From: Oscillibacter sp. PC13
Lineage (GTDB): Bacteria; Bacillota; Clostridia; Oscillospirales; Oscillospiraceae
Direction: 5' to 3'
DNA length: 64,000 nucleotides
NCBI RefSeq assembly: GCF_900115635.1
Contig: NZ_FOXE01000011.1
Location: forward strand, 40,941-104,940
The translations under genes and the position numbers were made by a program. The notes under the pieces were generated by a model, which was not told where the DNA came from, did not search any database, and saw only the letters and a list, made by a program, of their open reading frames with translations. Every line of letters starts with the position of its first letter. The first letter of the stretch is position 1. Below are positions 41,754 to 50,502 of this stretch, piece after piece.

Positions 41754-42743
41754 TTAGCCCTCATAGCCGTTGGGATGGCTGCTGTGCCAAGCCCAGGCGT
41801 CGGAAATAATTTCCTCCAGGCCGCGGGTGGGCTTCCAGCCCAGCACAGCCGCCGCCTTTTGATTGGAGGCGATGAGGACGGAGGGGTCGCCTGCCCGGCG
41901 GGGTTCCACCACAGCGGGAATGGGCCTGCCGGTGATCTTCCGGGCGGTGTCGATAATTTCCTTTACGGAATAGCCGTCTCCGCTGCCCAGGTTGAAGATG
42001 CCGCTTTCCCCGGTTTTTTCCAGATGCTCCAGGGCCAGCAGATGGGCTTCCACCAAATCCCGAACATGGATATAGTCCCGGATGCAGGTGCCGTCGGCGG
42101 TGGGGTAATCGTCCCCGAAGATACCGATGTGCGATCGCTGCCCCAACGCAGTCTTCATCACCAGGGGGATAAGGTGGGACTCCGGATCGTGATCCTCGCC
42201 AATTCCGGCGTCGGGGTTGGAACCGGCGGCGTTGAAGTAGCGCAGGGCCACGTAATGAATACCGTAAGCATTGTCGCACCACTTCAACATTCCCTCGATG
42301 GCCAGCTTACTGGCACCGTAGGGATTGGTGGGATCCGTGCGGTCCGTCTCCTCGATGGGCTGTTTCTCCGGCTCGCCATAAGTGGCGGCGGTGGAGGAGA
42401 AGACAATTTTATGGACGCTGTGCTCCTTCATGGCGGTCAGCATGGACTGGGAGCCCGCCACATTGTTGCCGTAGTACTTCAAAGGATTTGTAACGCTTTC
42501 CCCCACCAGGGAGTAGGCGGCAAAGTTGATGACGCCGTCAATATCGTTTTCACTGAACACCTGATCCAGAAAGGCGGCATCCCGCAGGTCGCCCACATAT
42601 AGCTTCCGGGCACCCTTGGCCGCCTGCCAATGGCCTGTGCGGAGATTGTCCACCACTACAGTGTCAATCCCGCGCTCAGCCAGAAGCGCCACCATATGGC
42701 TGCCGATATAACCGGCACCGCCTGCAACGAGAATGGTTTTCAT
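41754..42743 (-). CDS. galE: UDP-glucose 4-epimerase
   Basis: 329 residues; ATG at 42743 after AAAGGAGGAAGTTTCAT. NAD-binding Rossmann motif GGAGYIGSHM at the N-terminus, catalytic FSSTAATYGEP with NPYGASK (Tyr/Lys) and the extended-SDR C-terminal part GSGDGYSVKEII. GalE interconverts UDP-galactose and UDP-glucose, closing the Leloir cycle. It is third in galKTEM, 18 nt after galT. Confidence 0.96.
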   Translation of the reverse strand: MKTILVAGGAGYIGSHMVALLAERGIDTVVVDNLRTGHWQAAKGARKLYVGDLRDAAFLDQVFSENDIDGVINFAAYSLVGESVTNPLKYYGNNVAGSQSMLTAMKEHSVHKIVFSSTAATYGEPEKQPIEETDRTDPTNPYGASKLAIEGMLKWCDNAYGIHYVALRYFNAAGSNPDAGIGEDHDPESHLIPLVMKTALGQRSHIGIFGDDYPTADGTCIRDYIHVRDLVEAHLLALEHLEKTGESGIFNLGSGDGYSVKEIIDTARKITGRPIPAVVEPRRAGDPSVLIASNQKAAAVLGWKPTRGLEEIISDAWAWHSSHPNGYEG

Positions 42744-42761
42744 ATGAAACTTCCTCCTTTA

Positions 42762-44252
42762 TCAATTCCGGATACTGCTGGTAAACCGGAGGAAGGCCCG
42801 GCGGCCCTCTTCCGTGCACTTATAGACGCCTGCATGTTCCAGCACGGCGGCAAAGACCCTGCCTACCTCCTGCTGCAGAATGGGCATGGCATTTTCTGCT
42901 GTAAAAGAATACTGCTGGGCAAGGGATTCCGCCCAGTCGGCGTGTTTGCCGAGTGTCTCGTCGGTCCGGATATCCCGCCGATGTATCAGAGCGTCTGCAA
43001 GAAGCGACAGCTCGCCCTTCAGCCGGGCGGGCAGCACCGCCAATCCCATGACCTCAATGAGGCCGATGTTCTCTTTCTTAATATGGTGCAGCTCCGCGTG
43101 GGGATGGAAAATTCCCAAGGGATATTCCTCTGTCGTGCGGTTGTTTCGCAGAACCAGATCCAGCTCAAACCGGCCGTCCCGCATGCGGGCAATAGGCGTG
43201 ATGGCGTTGTGCGGCTCCCCATTTGTTTCGGCCAAAATCTCCGCCTCCGGGTCGCTGTACGCCCGCCAGGCCAGCAAAATGCTGTCCGCCAGATCCACCA
43301 GGCGGCTGTCGTCGGTGCACCGCAGACGGATAACGGACATGGGCCATTTCACAATGCCGGCCTCCACGTCGTCAAAGCCGGGGAAGGAAATCCGGCGCTC
43401 CATTGGGGCGCGCTCCATGGCAAAGGTGTACCGGCCTCCCTGAAAGTGGTCGTGGCTGAGAATGGATCCGCCCACAATGGGTAAATCCGCGTTGCTGCCC
43501 ACAAAATAATGGGGAAACTGGCGAATGAAGTCCAGCTGCCGGCGGAAGGTAGAGCGGTCGATTTTCATGGGTACGTGCCGGCTGTTCAGGACGATGCAGT
43601 GTTCCCTGTAATAGACATAGGGAGAGTACTGGAAAAACCAGTTCTGCCCGTCCAGATGCAGGGGAATCATCCGGTGGTTCTGCCGGGCTGGATGGTTGAC
43701 CCGGCCGGCGTAGCCCTCATTCTCCCGGCACAGCTGACAGGCGGGATAACCGCCCTGGGGGGCCGCCTTGGCGGCGGCAATGGCCCGCGGGTCCTTTTCC
43801 GGTTTGGAGAGGTTGATGGTAATGTCCAAGTCTCCGTAGTCTGTGGAGGTGACCCACTTGACATCTTTTGCAATCCGGTAACAGCGAATATAGTCTGTGT
43901 CCTGGCTGAACTGATAATACCAGTCTGTGGCAGATTCCGGAGAGCTTTCGTATTTCTCCCAAAATGTGCGGATCACCTGGGAAGGCCGCGGTGTCAAGCG
44001 GCCCATCAGTTCTGTATCAAACAGATCCCGGTTGGTAATATCGTCGGTAATGTATCCCCGGACGGCGGCCCAATCCAAAATATCCTTTAAAATGGCTTCC
44101 AGTGGACGAACCGGGAAAGATTCCGGCATTTCAAGGCCTGTCAGCTGCAGGGCGTCCAACAGGCGGTTCATGGCCCAAATGCGGTCGGCCGCATCCAAAA
44201 GGCCTGTGCGGACAGCATATTCTGTCAGTTCCACAATCCATGTGTCAATCAT
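42762..44252 (-). CDS. galT: UDP-glucose--hexose-1-phosphate uridylyltransferase, Firmicutes type
   Basis: 496 residues; ATG at 44252 after TAAGGAGGTGCAGC. The length and the segments FSQDTDYIRCYRIAKDVKW, PASQLC-like YPACQLCRENEGYAGR, VGSNADLPIVGGSILSHDHFQGG and NHRMIPL mark the longer GalT class of Firmicutes, different from the 350-residue E. coli enzyme. SHDHFQGG supplies the His motif for the uridylyl intermediate. It exchanges galactose-1-phosphate and UDP-glucose. Second gene of the operon, 11 nt after galK. Confidence 0.95.
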   Translation of the reverse strand: MIDTWIVELTEYAVRTGLLDAADRIWAMNRLLDALQLTGLEMPESFPVRPLEAILKDILDWAAVRGYITDDITNRDLFDTELMGRLTPRPSQVIRTFWEKYESSPESATDWYYQFSQDTDYIRCYRIAKDVKWVTSTDYGDLDITINLSKPEKDPRAIAAAKAAPQGGYPACQLCRENEGYAGRVNHPARQNHRMIPLHLDGQNWFFQYSPYVYYREHCIVLNSRHVPMKIDRSTFRRQLDFIRQFPHYFVGSNADLPIVGGSILSHDHFQGGRYTFAMERAPMERRISFPGFDDVEAGIVKWPMSVIRLRCTDDSRLVDLADSILLAWRAYSDPEAEILAETNGEPHNAITPIARMRDGRFELDLVLRNNRTTEEYPLGIFHPHAELHHIKKENIGLIEVMGLAVLPARLKGELSLLADALIHRRDIRTDETLGKHADWAESLAQQYSFTAENAMPILQQEVGRVFAAVLEHAGVYKCTEEGRRAFLRFTSSIRN

Positions 44253-44263
44253 GCTGCACCTCC

Positions 44264-45544
44264 TTAGGCCAGCCGCACACCGCCCACGGGACGGATAGAC
44301 AGCACATGGCAGCTGCCAATGCCCAGAACGGCCTCGGTTTGAAGCTGGAAGGAATCCAGCAGATCCAGGGGAACGAAGGCCTGGGCGGTTCCTCCAAAAC
44401 CACCGCCGTGAACCCGGACTGCGCCCTGCCCGCTTAAAATGCGATCACACAGGGCAAGCGTCAGCATCAGCTCCTGATGGGCGGTCTGACCGGTGGGAAT
44501 CACATTTTGAAGGTAGAGGGCAGAGGAATGGCCGGACTCCCGCACCAGACGGAGAAACTCCGGAAAGTTTCCGGATTTCAGCGCCTGGGCCTGAGCGGCG
44601 GCCCGCATGTTTTCTCCATAGAAGTGGAAAGCGCGCAGGGCTGCCCGATCCCCGGCCGCTTTCCGAATTTCAGGCAGCGCTGCCATGAAGGCATTCTCAG
44701 GAACTTCCCGCAGTACCTCCTTGCCAAAATAGCGGCAGACGGCTCTCAGCTCGTCGGTGATGGCGGCATACTCTTCCGTCAAATCCGCGTGATCCGCACC
44801 GGAGTCCAAAATGCACAGCGCATAGCCTGCGTTATGGAGATCCAGCGAAATCTGCTCCACCACAGGGTGACTGGTGTCCATAAAATCAATGGCCACGACG
44901 CCGCCTACGGAAGAGGCGGTTTGATCCATCAAGCCGCAGGGCTTTCCGAAAAAGGTATTTTCTGCGTACTGTCCAATCTGCGCAAGCTCCACCGGCGTGC
45001 ATCGTCCACCCCAGAACAGATCATTGAGCATGGTGCCGATTAGCACCTCAAAGGCGGCGGAGGAGGAGAGGCCGCTTCCGCCGGGGACGTCGGAGACAAT
45101 ATAGGCGTCCAACCCGGCCCCCTGCAGGGGGCAGCCCATGGCGGCGAGACGGGCAGCCACGCCGCGAATCAGAGCGGCGGAGGTATTTGTTTCCTCCGGT
45201 CTGGGCGCCAAATCGCGCAGATCAACCACCAGGAGCGGATAGCCCTCTGACTGAATGCGGATCATGCCGCTCTGATTGGGAGCGGCAGCCGATAAGATGT
45301 CCAAGTCAATTCCAGCGGCGAGTACCCTGCCGTGTTGGTGATCCGTATGGTTGCCGCCCAATTCCGTGCGGCCGGGAGCACTGAACAGCGCGTCGGGGGG
45401 ACAGCCAAAAACTTTGGTAAAATTGGCTATGACACCGGAGCAGCGGGTACGCGCCGCCTCCAAACGGCCGGGACCATAGAGCCGGAGCAGCTGGCCATCC
45501 AGAGCGCCTGCTTGCAGGCGAGCTTCCAGAGAGAGTCGTTCCAT
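44264..45544 (-). CDS. galK: Galactokinase
   Basis: 426 residues; ATG at 45544 after AAAGGAGGTTTCCCAAA. GHMP kinase motifs: sugar-binding SAPGRTELGGNHTDHQHG (the galactokinase signature), phosphate-binding VPGGSGLSSSAAFEV and C-terminal VHGGGFGGTAQAFVP. It phosphorylates alpha-galactose to galactose-1-phosphate. It is first in galKTEM and divergent from an AraC regulator, with overlapping promoters between them. Confidence 0.95.
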   Translation of the reverse strand: MERLSLEARLQAGALDGQLLRLYGPGRLEAARTRCSGVIANFTKVFGCPPDALFSAPGRTELGGNHTDHQHGRVLAAGIDLDILSAAAPNQSGMIRIQSEGYPLLVVDLRDLAPRPEETNTSAALIRGVAARLAAMGCPLQGAGLDAYIVSDVPGGSGLSSSAAFEVLIGTMLNDLFWGGRCTPVELAQIGQYAENTFFGKPCGLMDQTASSVGGVVAIDFMDTSHPVVEQISLDLHNAGYALCILDSGADHADLTEEYAAITDELRAVCRYFGKEVLREVPENAFMAALPEIRKAAGDRAALRAFHFYGENMRAAAQAQALKSGNFPEFLRLVRESGHSSALYLQNVIPTGQTAHQELMLTLALCDRILSGQGAVRVHGGGFGGTAQAFVPLDLLDSFQLQTEAVLGIGSCHVLSIRPVGGVRLA

Positions 45545-45586
45545 TTTGGGAAACCTCCTTTACTTCATAGACTCACCCTATCAAAA

Positions 45587-45649
45587 CATCCTGGAGTTTT
45601 CCATACATTCTGGTACCTGATTATATGGATTTTTGTTGCAAATCCGCAA
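45587..45649. promoter_or_regulatory. Overlapping divergent promoters of galK and the AraC regulator
   Basis: Minus strand for galK: TTGCGG (45644-45649), 18-nt spacer, TATAAT (45620-45625). Plus strand for the regulator: TTCCAT (45599-45604), 17 nt, TATATG (45622-45627). Two direct half-sites, CATCCTGG (45587-45594) and CATTCTGG (45606-45613), lie 19 bp apart, the spacing expected for one AraC-type monomer. Confidence 0.5.
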
Positions 45650-45687
45650 GAAGTGGAATATGCTTGAAAAAACGGCGGAAGGGGCGC

Positions 45688-46521
45688 ATGGGAATGGGCG
45701 GAGACTTTAAACACTCTTTCAAAATTGAAGAACGGGCGGAATTGGCGCTGACAGTCTACAATGTGGGCTTTCAAAAGTGCCCCTCCGGCTATGGCTGGGG
45801 ACCGGGAGTACGGGATCACTTCCTGATTCACTATGTGGTTTCCGGGAAGGGGATCTATGATAACGGCGGAAGGACTTTTGTTCTCCAAAAGGGAGAGACG
45901 TTCCTGGTGCGCCCTGAAGAGATCGTCTATTACCGGGCGGATGAAGAGGAGCCTTGGGAGTACTACTGGGTGGGCTTTTCCGGCCCGGCGGCGGCACTGC
46001 TGCTGGCGCAGACGCCCTTCACCCGGCAGCATCCCGTCCTGCGCCCTGCCGCGGGGGAACGGCTGCGGCAGGCGCTGCTGGATATCTATAAAGCAAGAGG
46101 AACGGACTACCCAAGCGCCGTGCGGATGGCAGGATATCTGCAGGCGGCTCTGGGACTTTTGATGGAACCGCAGGGAGAAAGGGGGGAGGAAGCGCTTTCC
46201 TTATATGCCCGGCGGGGATCGGCCTATATGCAGCAGAACTATTCCCGCTCCATCAGCGTGGAGGAAGCCGCCAGGCAGGCTGGAGTCAGCCGCAGCTGCC
46301 TGTACCGGGCCTTTCGAGCGGAATTTGGCTGCTCGCCAAGCGCGTACCTGACCCGTTACCGCATACAGCGAGCCTGCCAGCTGCTGCGGTACAGCGGCCT
46401 CTCTGTCGGCGAGGTGGCCGCCTCTGTTGGCTTTGAAGACCGTTTGTATTTTTCCAGGGCGTTTCGAAGAGAGACCGGATACTCACCCACAGAATATCGG
46501 AATGGCAGGCAGCTGCCGTAA
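45688..46521 (+). CDS. AraC-family regulator, probably of the galactose operon
   Basis: 277 residues from the ATG at 45688, next to GCGGAAGGGGC; a second ATG at 45694 is equally placed. The N-terminal cupin part (GYGWGPGVRDHFLIHYVVSG, GETFLVRPEEIVYYRAD, WEYYWVGFSGPAA) is the AraC arm-and-barrel ligand domain. The C-terminal 100 residues are the double helix-turn-helix (SISVEEAARQAGVSRSCLYR, SVGEVAASVGFEDRLYFSR, RRETGYSPTEYR). Lying divergent from galK, it probably controls galKTEM in response to galactose or another sugar; this is inference from position. Confidence 0.88.
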   Translation: MGMGGDFKHSFKIEERAELALTVYNVGFQKCPSGYGWGPGVRDHFLIHYVVSGKGIYDNGGRTFVLQKGETFLVRPEEIVYYRADEEEPWEYYWVGFSGPAAALLLAQTPFTRQHPVLRPAAGERLRQALLDIYKARGTDYPSAVRMAGYLQAALGLLMEPQGERGEEALSLYARRGSAYMQQNYSRSISVEEAARQAGVSRSCLYRAFRAEFGCSPSAYLTRYRIQRACQLLRYSGLSVGEVAASVGFEDRLYFSRAFRRETGYSPTEYRNGRQLP

Positions 46522-46524
46522 ATT

Positions 46525-46566
46525 GGAAAACTGTCCCGGCGCTGAAAGGCGCCGGGACAGTTTTCC
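46525..46566. terminator. Bidirectional terminator between AraC regulator and sensory operon
   Basis: Perfect 18-bp stem GGAAAACTGTCCCGGCGC / GCGCCGGGACAGTTTTCC with a 6-nt loop, between two convergent stop codons. T residues are within the outer stem on both strands. Confidence 0.9.
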
Positions 46567-47604
46567 TTAGAGAAATGCATCCAGATTGTCTGCCGTCACG
46601 GTGGTATAGGGAAGCCAGGCGTATTTCCCATCCTCCAGCTCCACTGCGTCCTCCACGGGAGTCCCATCGATAAAGGCACCAATCAGGTCCAGAATCTTTT
46701 CGGCCTGCCCCGCGGCATCATTTTGAACGGTCCCCTTTAAAGTGCCTTCCGCCACAGCCGCAAGAGCTGGCGGCGTGGCGTCTACGCCCACGATAAAGGG
46801 GAGGCTGGCGGTATCCATACCGGCGGACAAGCAGGCGTCAATGGCACCGAGGGCCATGTCGTCGTTATTGGCAAAGACAACGTCAATTTGGCCATGAAAC
46901 TCTTCCAGCCACTGGGACATCCGGAGACTGGCCTGCCCGCGCTGCCAGTTTGCAGTGTCGTTGGCCAGCTTTTCCACTGGAATTCCGTCTTGCGTCAATG
47001 TCTGAATGCTGTATTCTGTCCGCAAAAGGGCATCCTGGTGGCCGGGTTCGCCCTCCAGCATCACATATTGCAAAACGCCATCTCCGTTTTGATCCAAGGC
47101 TGCCGCGTCTGCCTGCCAGGCATTTTTCACAATTCCTCCCTGCAATCTGCCAGCCTGTTCTGCCTTGGATCCCACATAATAGGCATGCTCCCAGCGGGCC
47201 AAATCCTCCATGACAGGCTCACGATTGAAAAAGATCACCGGCACATCGGCAGCCTGGGCCTTGTCAATGATGACGGCAGCGGCAGTACGATCTACAATAT
47301 TGACACAAATGATATCGCAGCCCTGAGCCAAAAAACGGTCCACTTGGTCATTCTGAGTGGATTGGCTGCCCCTTCCGTCGGCCAAGGTGAGGTTCATTTT
47401 AATTGTACGGGCCAGTTCTTCCTCTCGGGCCAGCAGTTCCAGATTTTGCGCCACAGTCGAAATAAAAGTATCCTCTTGCTGATAGAGGGCGACCCCCACC
47501 CGGACCGTCTGAATGCCGGCATCCCTGCCGCAGCCGGCCGGCAGAAGTAAAGCCAGCAGCAAAACGGGCAGCAGCAAATATGAAAGTGGAAATCTCTGCT
47601 TCAT
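46567..47604 (-). CDS. MglB-like galactose/glucose-binding lipoprotein in the sensory operon
   Basis: 345 residues; ATG at 47604 after GGGGAAAGGAGATTTT. The lipoprotein-like signal ends LPAGC (Cys25, with Pro at -3). The mature part is clearly of the glucose/galactose-binding protein type, with Ca-loop DQNGDGVLQ. Residues I recall contacting sugar in E. coli MglB are all kept: Asp/Phe (EDTFIS), Asn (FFNREP), His/Asp/Arg (GHQDALLRTEY), Trp (TANWQRG), Asn (ANNDDMALGA), Asp (VGVDATP) and Asn (TVQNDAAGQ). It ends an operon of response regulator, histidine kinase and another binding protein, so it is likely a sensing rather than a transport protein. Confidence 0.85.
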   Translation of the reverse strand: MKQRFPLSYLLLPVLLLALLLPAGCGRDAGIQTVRVGVALYQQEDTFISTVAQNLELLAREEELARTIKMNLTLADGRGSQSTQNDQVDRFLAQGCDIICVNIVDRTAAAVIIDKAQAADVPVIFFNREPVMEDLARWEHAYYVGSKAEQAGRLQGGIVKNAWQADAAALDQNGDGVLQYVMLEGEPGHQDALLRTEYSIQTLTQDGIPVEKLANDTANWQRGQASLRMSQWLEEFHGQIDVVFANNDDMALGAIDACLSAGMDTASLPFIVGVDATPPALAAVAEGTLKGTVQNDAAGQAEKILDLIGAFIDGTPVEDAVELEDGKYAWLPYTTVTADNLDAFL

Positions 47605-47625
47605 AAAATCTCCTTTCCCCTGCAG

Positions 47626-48585
47626 CTACCGGGTCACCGGGAACAGCAGCTTTTGGTTATCAGGGTGATACATGGTTTCTTTCCGCACCAGGGTGTAAGC
47701 AAGAGGAGCGGTGTCCTGTCCGGCTTCCCGGCGAACGGCGCGGACAGCTGCATCAACGGCCAGATATCCAGCGGCAAACTCATTCTGGGCTGCAATTGCA
47801 GTAATGACGCCCTGCTCCAGGTGGGCAGCGATGGTGTCGGTTGCCCCCATACCGTATAGGAGCGGCCGGGGATTCATTCCCTGAATCGCAGCAGCAGCCA
47901 GATCCAGCGCGTCGGCCTCAAAGGCAATGATGGCATCGGGAGGGTCTGCCGCCAAAATGGCGGGAAGGGCCTCCGACAAACCAAGAGCCTTGGATGGGGA
48001 GCCAATGCGGACCGTACGGCCGGCTCCCTCCAGAACCTGAGCCGCAGCCTCCAAACGAGCAGAAATCCCATTGCTGCCAGGGACACTGTTCAGCAGCAGC
48101 ACGGTTCCATCCACACAGACGCCATTCAAAACCGCCTGACCCAGAGCTTCTCCAAGGGCCACATTGTCCACGCCGACAAAGGCGGCTGCTCCACTGTCGG
48201 CCATTTCCGTTTCCATAGTAATCACAACGGTTTGGGTGCTGGCGGCGGCAACCGATTCAGCCAAAAGACTTTGATCGGACGGAACCAGCACAATGGCATC
48301 TGTTCCGCCGGCAACTTCACGGGAAAGAAGGTTCTCCTGCTCTTCTGCCTGGTTGGAAACACTGGGGGCCAAAAAACGGAGCTCTACTCCCATATCGGCT
48401 GCAGCCTGCTCCATTCCCTGCCGGGCAGCGGACCATAGCGTGCTGTCCGATTCCCGGTGAAGAATCGACACCTCCAAAGGCGCTTCATCTGCATGGGCCT
48501 GGCCTGGATCAAATGCCAGCAGTAAAAACAAGACGCACAGGCTCAGCAGGGGAACCACCAGCTGTAAAAGAATTTTACGCTTCAT
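47626..48585 (-). CDS. Sugar-binding protein of a three-component sensor (XylFII-type)
   Basis: 319 residues; ATG at 48585 after AAGGAGGGGGAACA, overlapping the kinase stop by 4 nt. The N-terminus (IILLQLVVPLLSLCVLFLLLAF region, residues 4-25) is a signal or membrane anchor with no lipobox at its end; AHADEA could be a cleavage site. The rest is a type I sugar-binding fold (VSILHRESDSTLWSAARQGM, GGTDAIVLVPSDQSLL, VVITMETEMADSGAAAFVGVDN). In Clostridia, XylFII proteins bind xylose and activate an adjacent LytS-like kinase. This protein has the same position between kinase and regulator genes. Confidence 0.8.
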   Translation of the reverse strand: MKRKILLQLVVPLLSLCVLFLLLAFDPGQAHADEAPLEVSILHRESDSTLWSAARQGMEQAAADMGVELRFLAPSVSNQAEEQENLLSREVAGGTDAIVLVPSDQSLLAESVAAASTQTVVITMETEMADSGAAAFVGVDNVALGEALGQAVLNGVCVDGTVLLLNSVPGSNGISARLEAAAQVLEGAGRTVRIGSPSKALGLSEALPAILAADPPDAIIAFEADALDLAAAAIQGMNPRPLLYGMGATDTIAAHLEQGVITAIAAQNEFAAGYLAVDAAVRAVRREAGQDTAPLAYTLVRKETMYHPDNQKLLFPVTR

Positions 48586-50402
48586 TGTTCCCCCTCCTTC
48601 CGATAATGGCGCGCGGCTTCTTCGTCCAGGGCCGGCAGATGAATACGAACTGTGGTGCCGGCATCCGGCTCGCTGAGAATGGTGAGTCCATAAGAAGCTC
48701 CGAAGGCCAGTTGAATCCGCCTGTGGACATTTCGAAAGCCAATGCCGGATCCCTTGGCTCCGGAGACGGAGGGAGCGCCGGTATCCAGCAGCTGTGCCAC
48801 CAGCTCCTCCGGCATGCCGGGGCCGTTGTCCGACACTTCGATAAAGACATCGCCCCCTTCTCGAAACGCACGAATCTGGATTTCTCCGTCCCCATCAGCG
48901 TAGGCCATACCATGGTAAATTGCATTTTCCAAAATGGGTTGCACAATCAGCTTCAGGGTATACAGGGTTTCTACACATGGATCTGCTGTAATCACAGCCG
49001 AGAACTTATTTTTGTACCGCATTTTTTGGATCGTGAGATAGTGTCGGGCATGATCCAGCTCATCCGCAATGGGGATCATGCTGTTGCCGCGACTCAAAGA
49101 GATGCGGAAAAAACGGGCCAAGGAGGTAAGCATCACCACGGCGTCCTGCGTGCGGCCGTTTTCCGTCATCCAGACGACGCTGTCCAGTGTATTATAGAGA
49201 AAATGCGGATTGATCTGGGACTGAAGCACATCCAGCTCACTGCGGCGTTTCTGCTCCTCCTGCTCGATAATATCATCCATCAGATGGCGCATGGTAGAGA
49301 CCATTGAGCGGATGGAGTGGCTCAGATGTTCCACTTCGTGGGGACCGCCTACGTCAAGATCCACCTCCTGCTGTCCTGCCTCCAGCTCTTTTACTGCCTG
49401 ATCCAACCGTTTGACGGGCGCGGTAATCCACTCAGAGAGCCGCAGATTCACGAAAACAAGCAAAAAGATAGAGAACAGCACAACAAAGAGAAAGAACAAC
49501 AGCAGTTGGCCGTAATTATCCCACATATTGTCCATGGGGACTACCCCTACCAGCTTCCATCCGGTGTAGCCTACGGTTTTGACAGTTACCTGCCGATTTC
49601 TGCCCTGAAAAGACTCCTGGTGGCTTCCATCCCGGTATCCCGCAGCTGTCAGGTTATTTTCCGACTGCAGGCCCGCATAGATCAGCTGCTGTCTTGGATG
49701 ATAGATAATCTCCCCATCCCCGTCAATCAAATACAGATACCCGCCGGAAGCCGACAGGTTCACATCCTTGCAGATCTGTTCAATACCGCCGAAGCTCATG
49801 TCTACCAACAGTACGCCGCCCTCAATGGAACCGGAGCGGGTCAGTTCCACCTGCCGGCTCAGGGAGACCACCCAGCGGTAGCGGTAATCCGGATCTGCAA
49901 AGAGATTCTGAACATGAGGCGTAGAAAAGTGGAGATTTTCGATTTTTTCCATAGCGGTGAGAAACCAGGGCTCCCATTGTGGGGAGACGCTGTTTTTCAG
50001 GCCGGCCAATGGGGTAGAGGCAATCAGGCGTCCATCCGAAGAAAAGACGGCAATCGAAACCAACGAGTCCCGGTTGCTCTCATACAGCAGCTCCAAATCC
50101 CGGGAGAGGTCGTCCTGCTCCAGATCCAGATCCTTAATGACACGGTAGTACGCTGTATCAGATACACGCATCATGCTGCGAAGATAATTGTCCAGATTCA
50201 GGTTGACCTGGGCCAGCACCCGTTGGCTGTTTTCGGCCATCTGTGTATTGGTGGTAGAGGAAAACCGAAAGAACAGTGTCAGCCCCAAAAAGACCATACC
50301 CACAACTGCCACGGCAGTAAAAGAAGCCGACAAAATCATTTGAATACTGGATCTGCGGTAAAGGTGGTTCCATCGCTGGAGAAGAGAACGAAAAAATGCC
50401 AT
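48582..50402 (-). CDS. Sensor histidine kinase, LytS/YesM type with Cache domain
   Basis: 606 residues; ATG at 50402 after AGGGAGGTGTCGC. Two membrane segments (about residues 20-43 and 293-316) enclose an extracellular double-Cache domain, with SVSPQWEPWFLTAM and GYLYLIDGDGEIIYHP. A HAMP linker (NLRLSEWITAPVKRLDQAV) is followed by the His-kinase motif QSQINPHFLYNTLDSV with the phosphorylated His near residue 400, and an ATPase domain with DNGPGMPEEL and GSGIGFRNV. It presumably phosphorylates the YesN-type regulator encoded upstream; the downstream binding proteins probably tell it about sugar. Confidence 0.92.
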   Translation of the reverse strand: MAFFRSLLQRWNHLYRRSSIQMILSASFTAVAVVGMVFLGLTLFFRFSSTTNTQMAENSQRVLAQVNLNLDNYLRSMMRVSDTAYYRVIKDLDLEQDDLSRDLELLYESNRDSLVSIAVFSSDGRLIASTPLAGLKNSVSPQWEPWFLTAMEKIENLHFSTPHVQNLFADPDYRYRWVVSLSRQVELTRSGSIEGGVLLVDMSFGGIEQICKDVNLSASGGYLYLIDGDGEIIYHPRQQLIYAGLQSENNLTAAGYRDGSHQESFQGRNRQVTVKTVGYTGWKLVGVVPMDNMWDNYGQLLLFFLFVVLFSIFLLVFVNLRLSEWITAPVKRLDQAVKELEAGQQEVDLDVGGPHEVEHLSHSIRSMVSTMRHLMDDIIEQEEQKRRSELDVLQSQINPHFLYNTLDSVVWMTENGRTQDAVVMLTSLARFFRISLSRGNSMIPIADELDHARHYLTIQKMRYKNKFSAVITADPCVETLYTLKLIVQPILENAIYHGMAYADGDGEIQIRAFREGGDVFIEVSDNGPGMPEELVAQLLDTGAPSVSGAKGSGIGFRNVHRRIQLAFGASYGLTILSEPDAGTTVRIHLPALDEEAARHYRKEGEQ

Positions 50403-50465
50403 GCGACACCTCCCTGAAAAGCCGGGGGCTTACCGGCCTGTTGGAGTTTGAACAAAGAAAAACTG

Positions 50466-50502
50466 CCAAATATCGGACAGGCTTATCCTGCCCGATATTT
50501 GG
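50466..50502 (-). terminator. Attenuator-like hairpin between response regulator and kinase genes
   Basis: On the minus strand CCAAATATCGG-CAGG pairs with CCTG-CCGATATTTGG (50466-50502) with one C/A-type interruption, overlapping the last codons of the response regulator and followed by GCAGTTTTTC. It would reduce read-through into the kinase and binding-protein genes. Confidence 0.6.
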
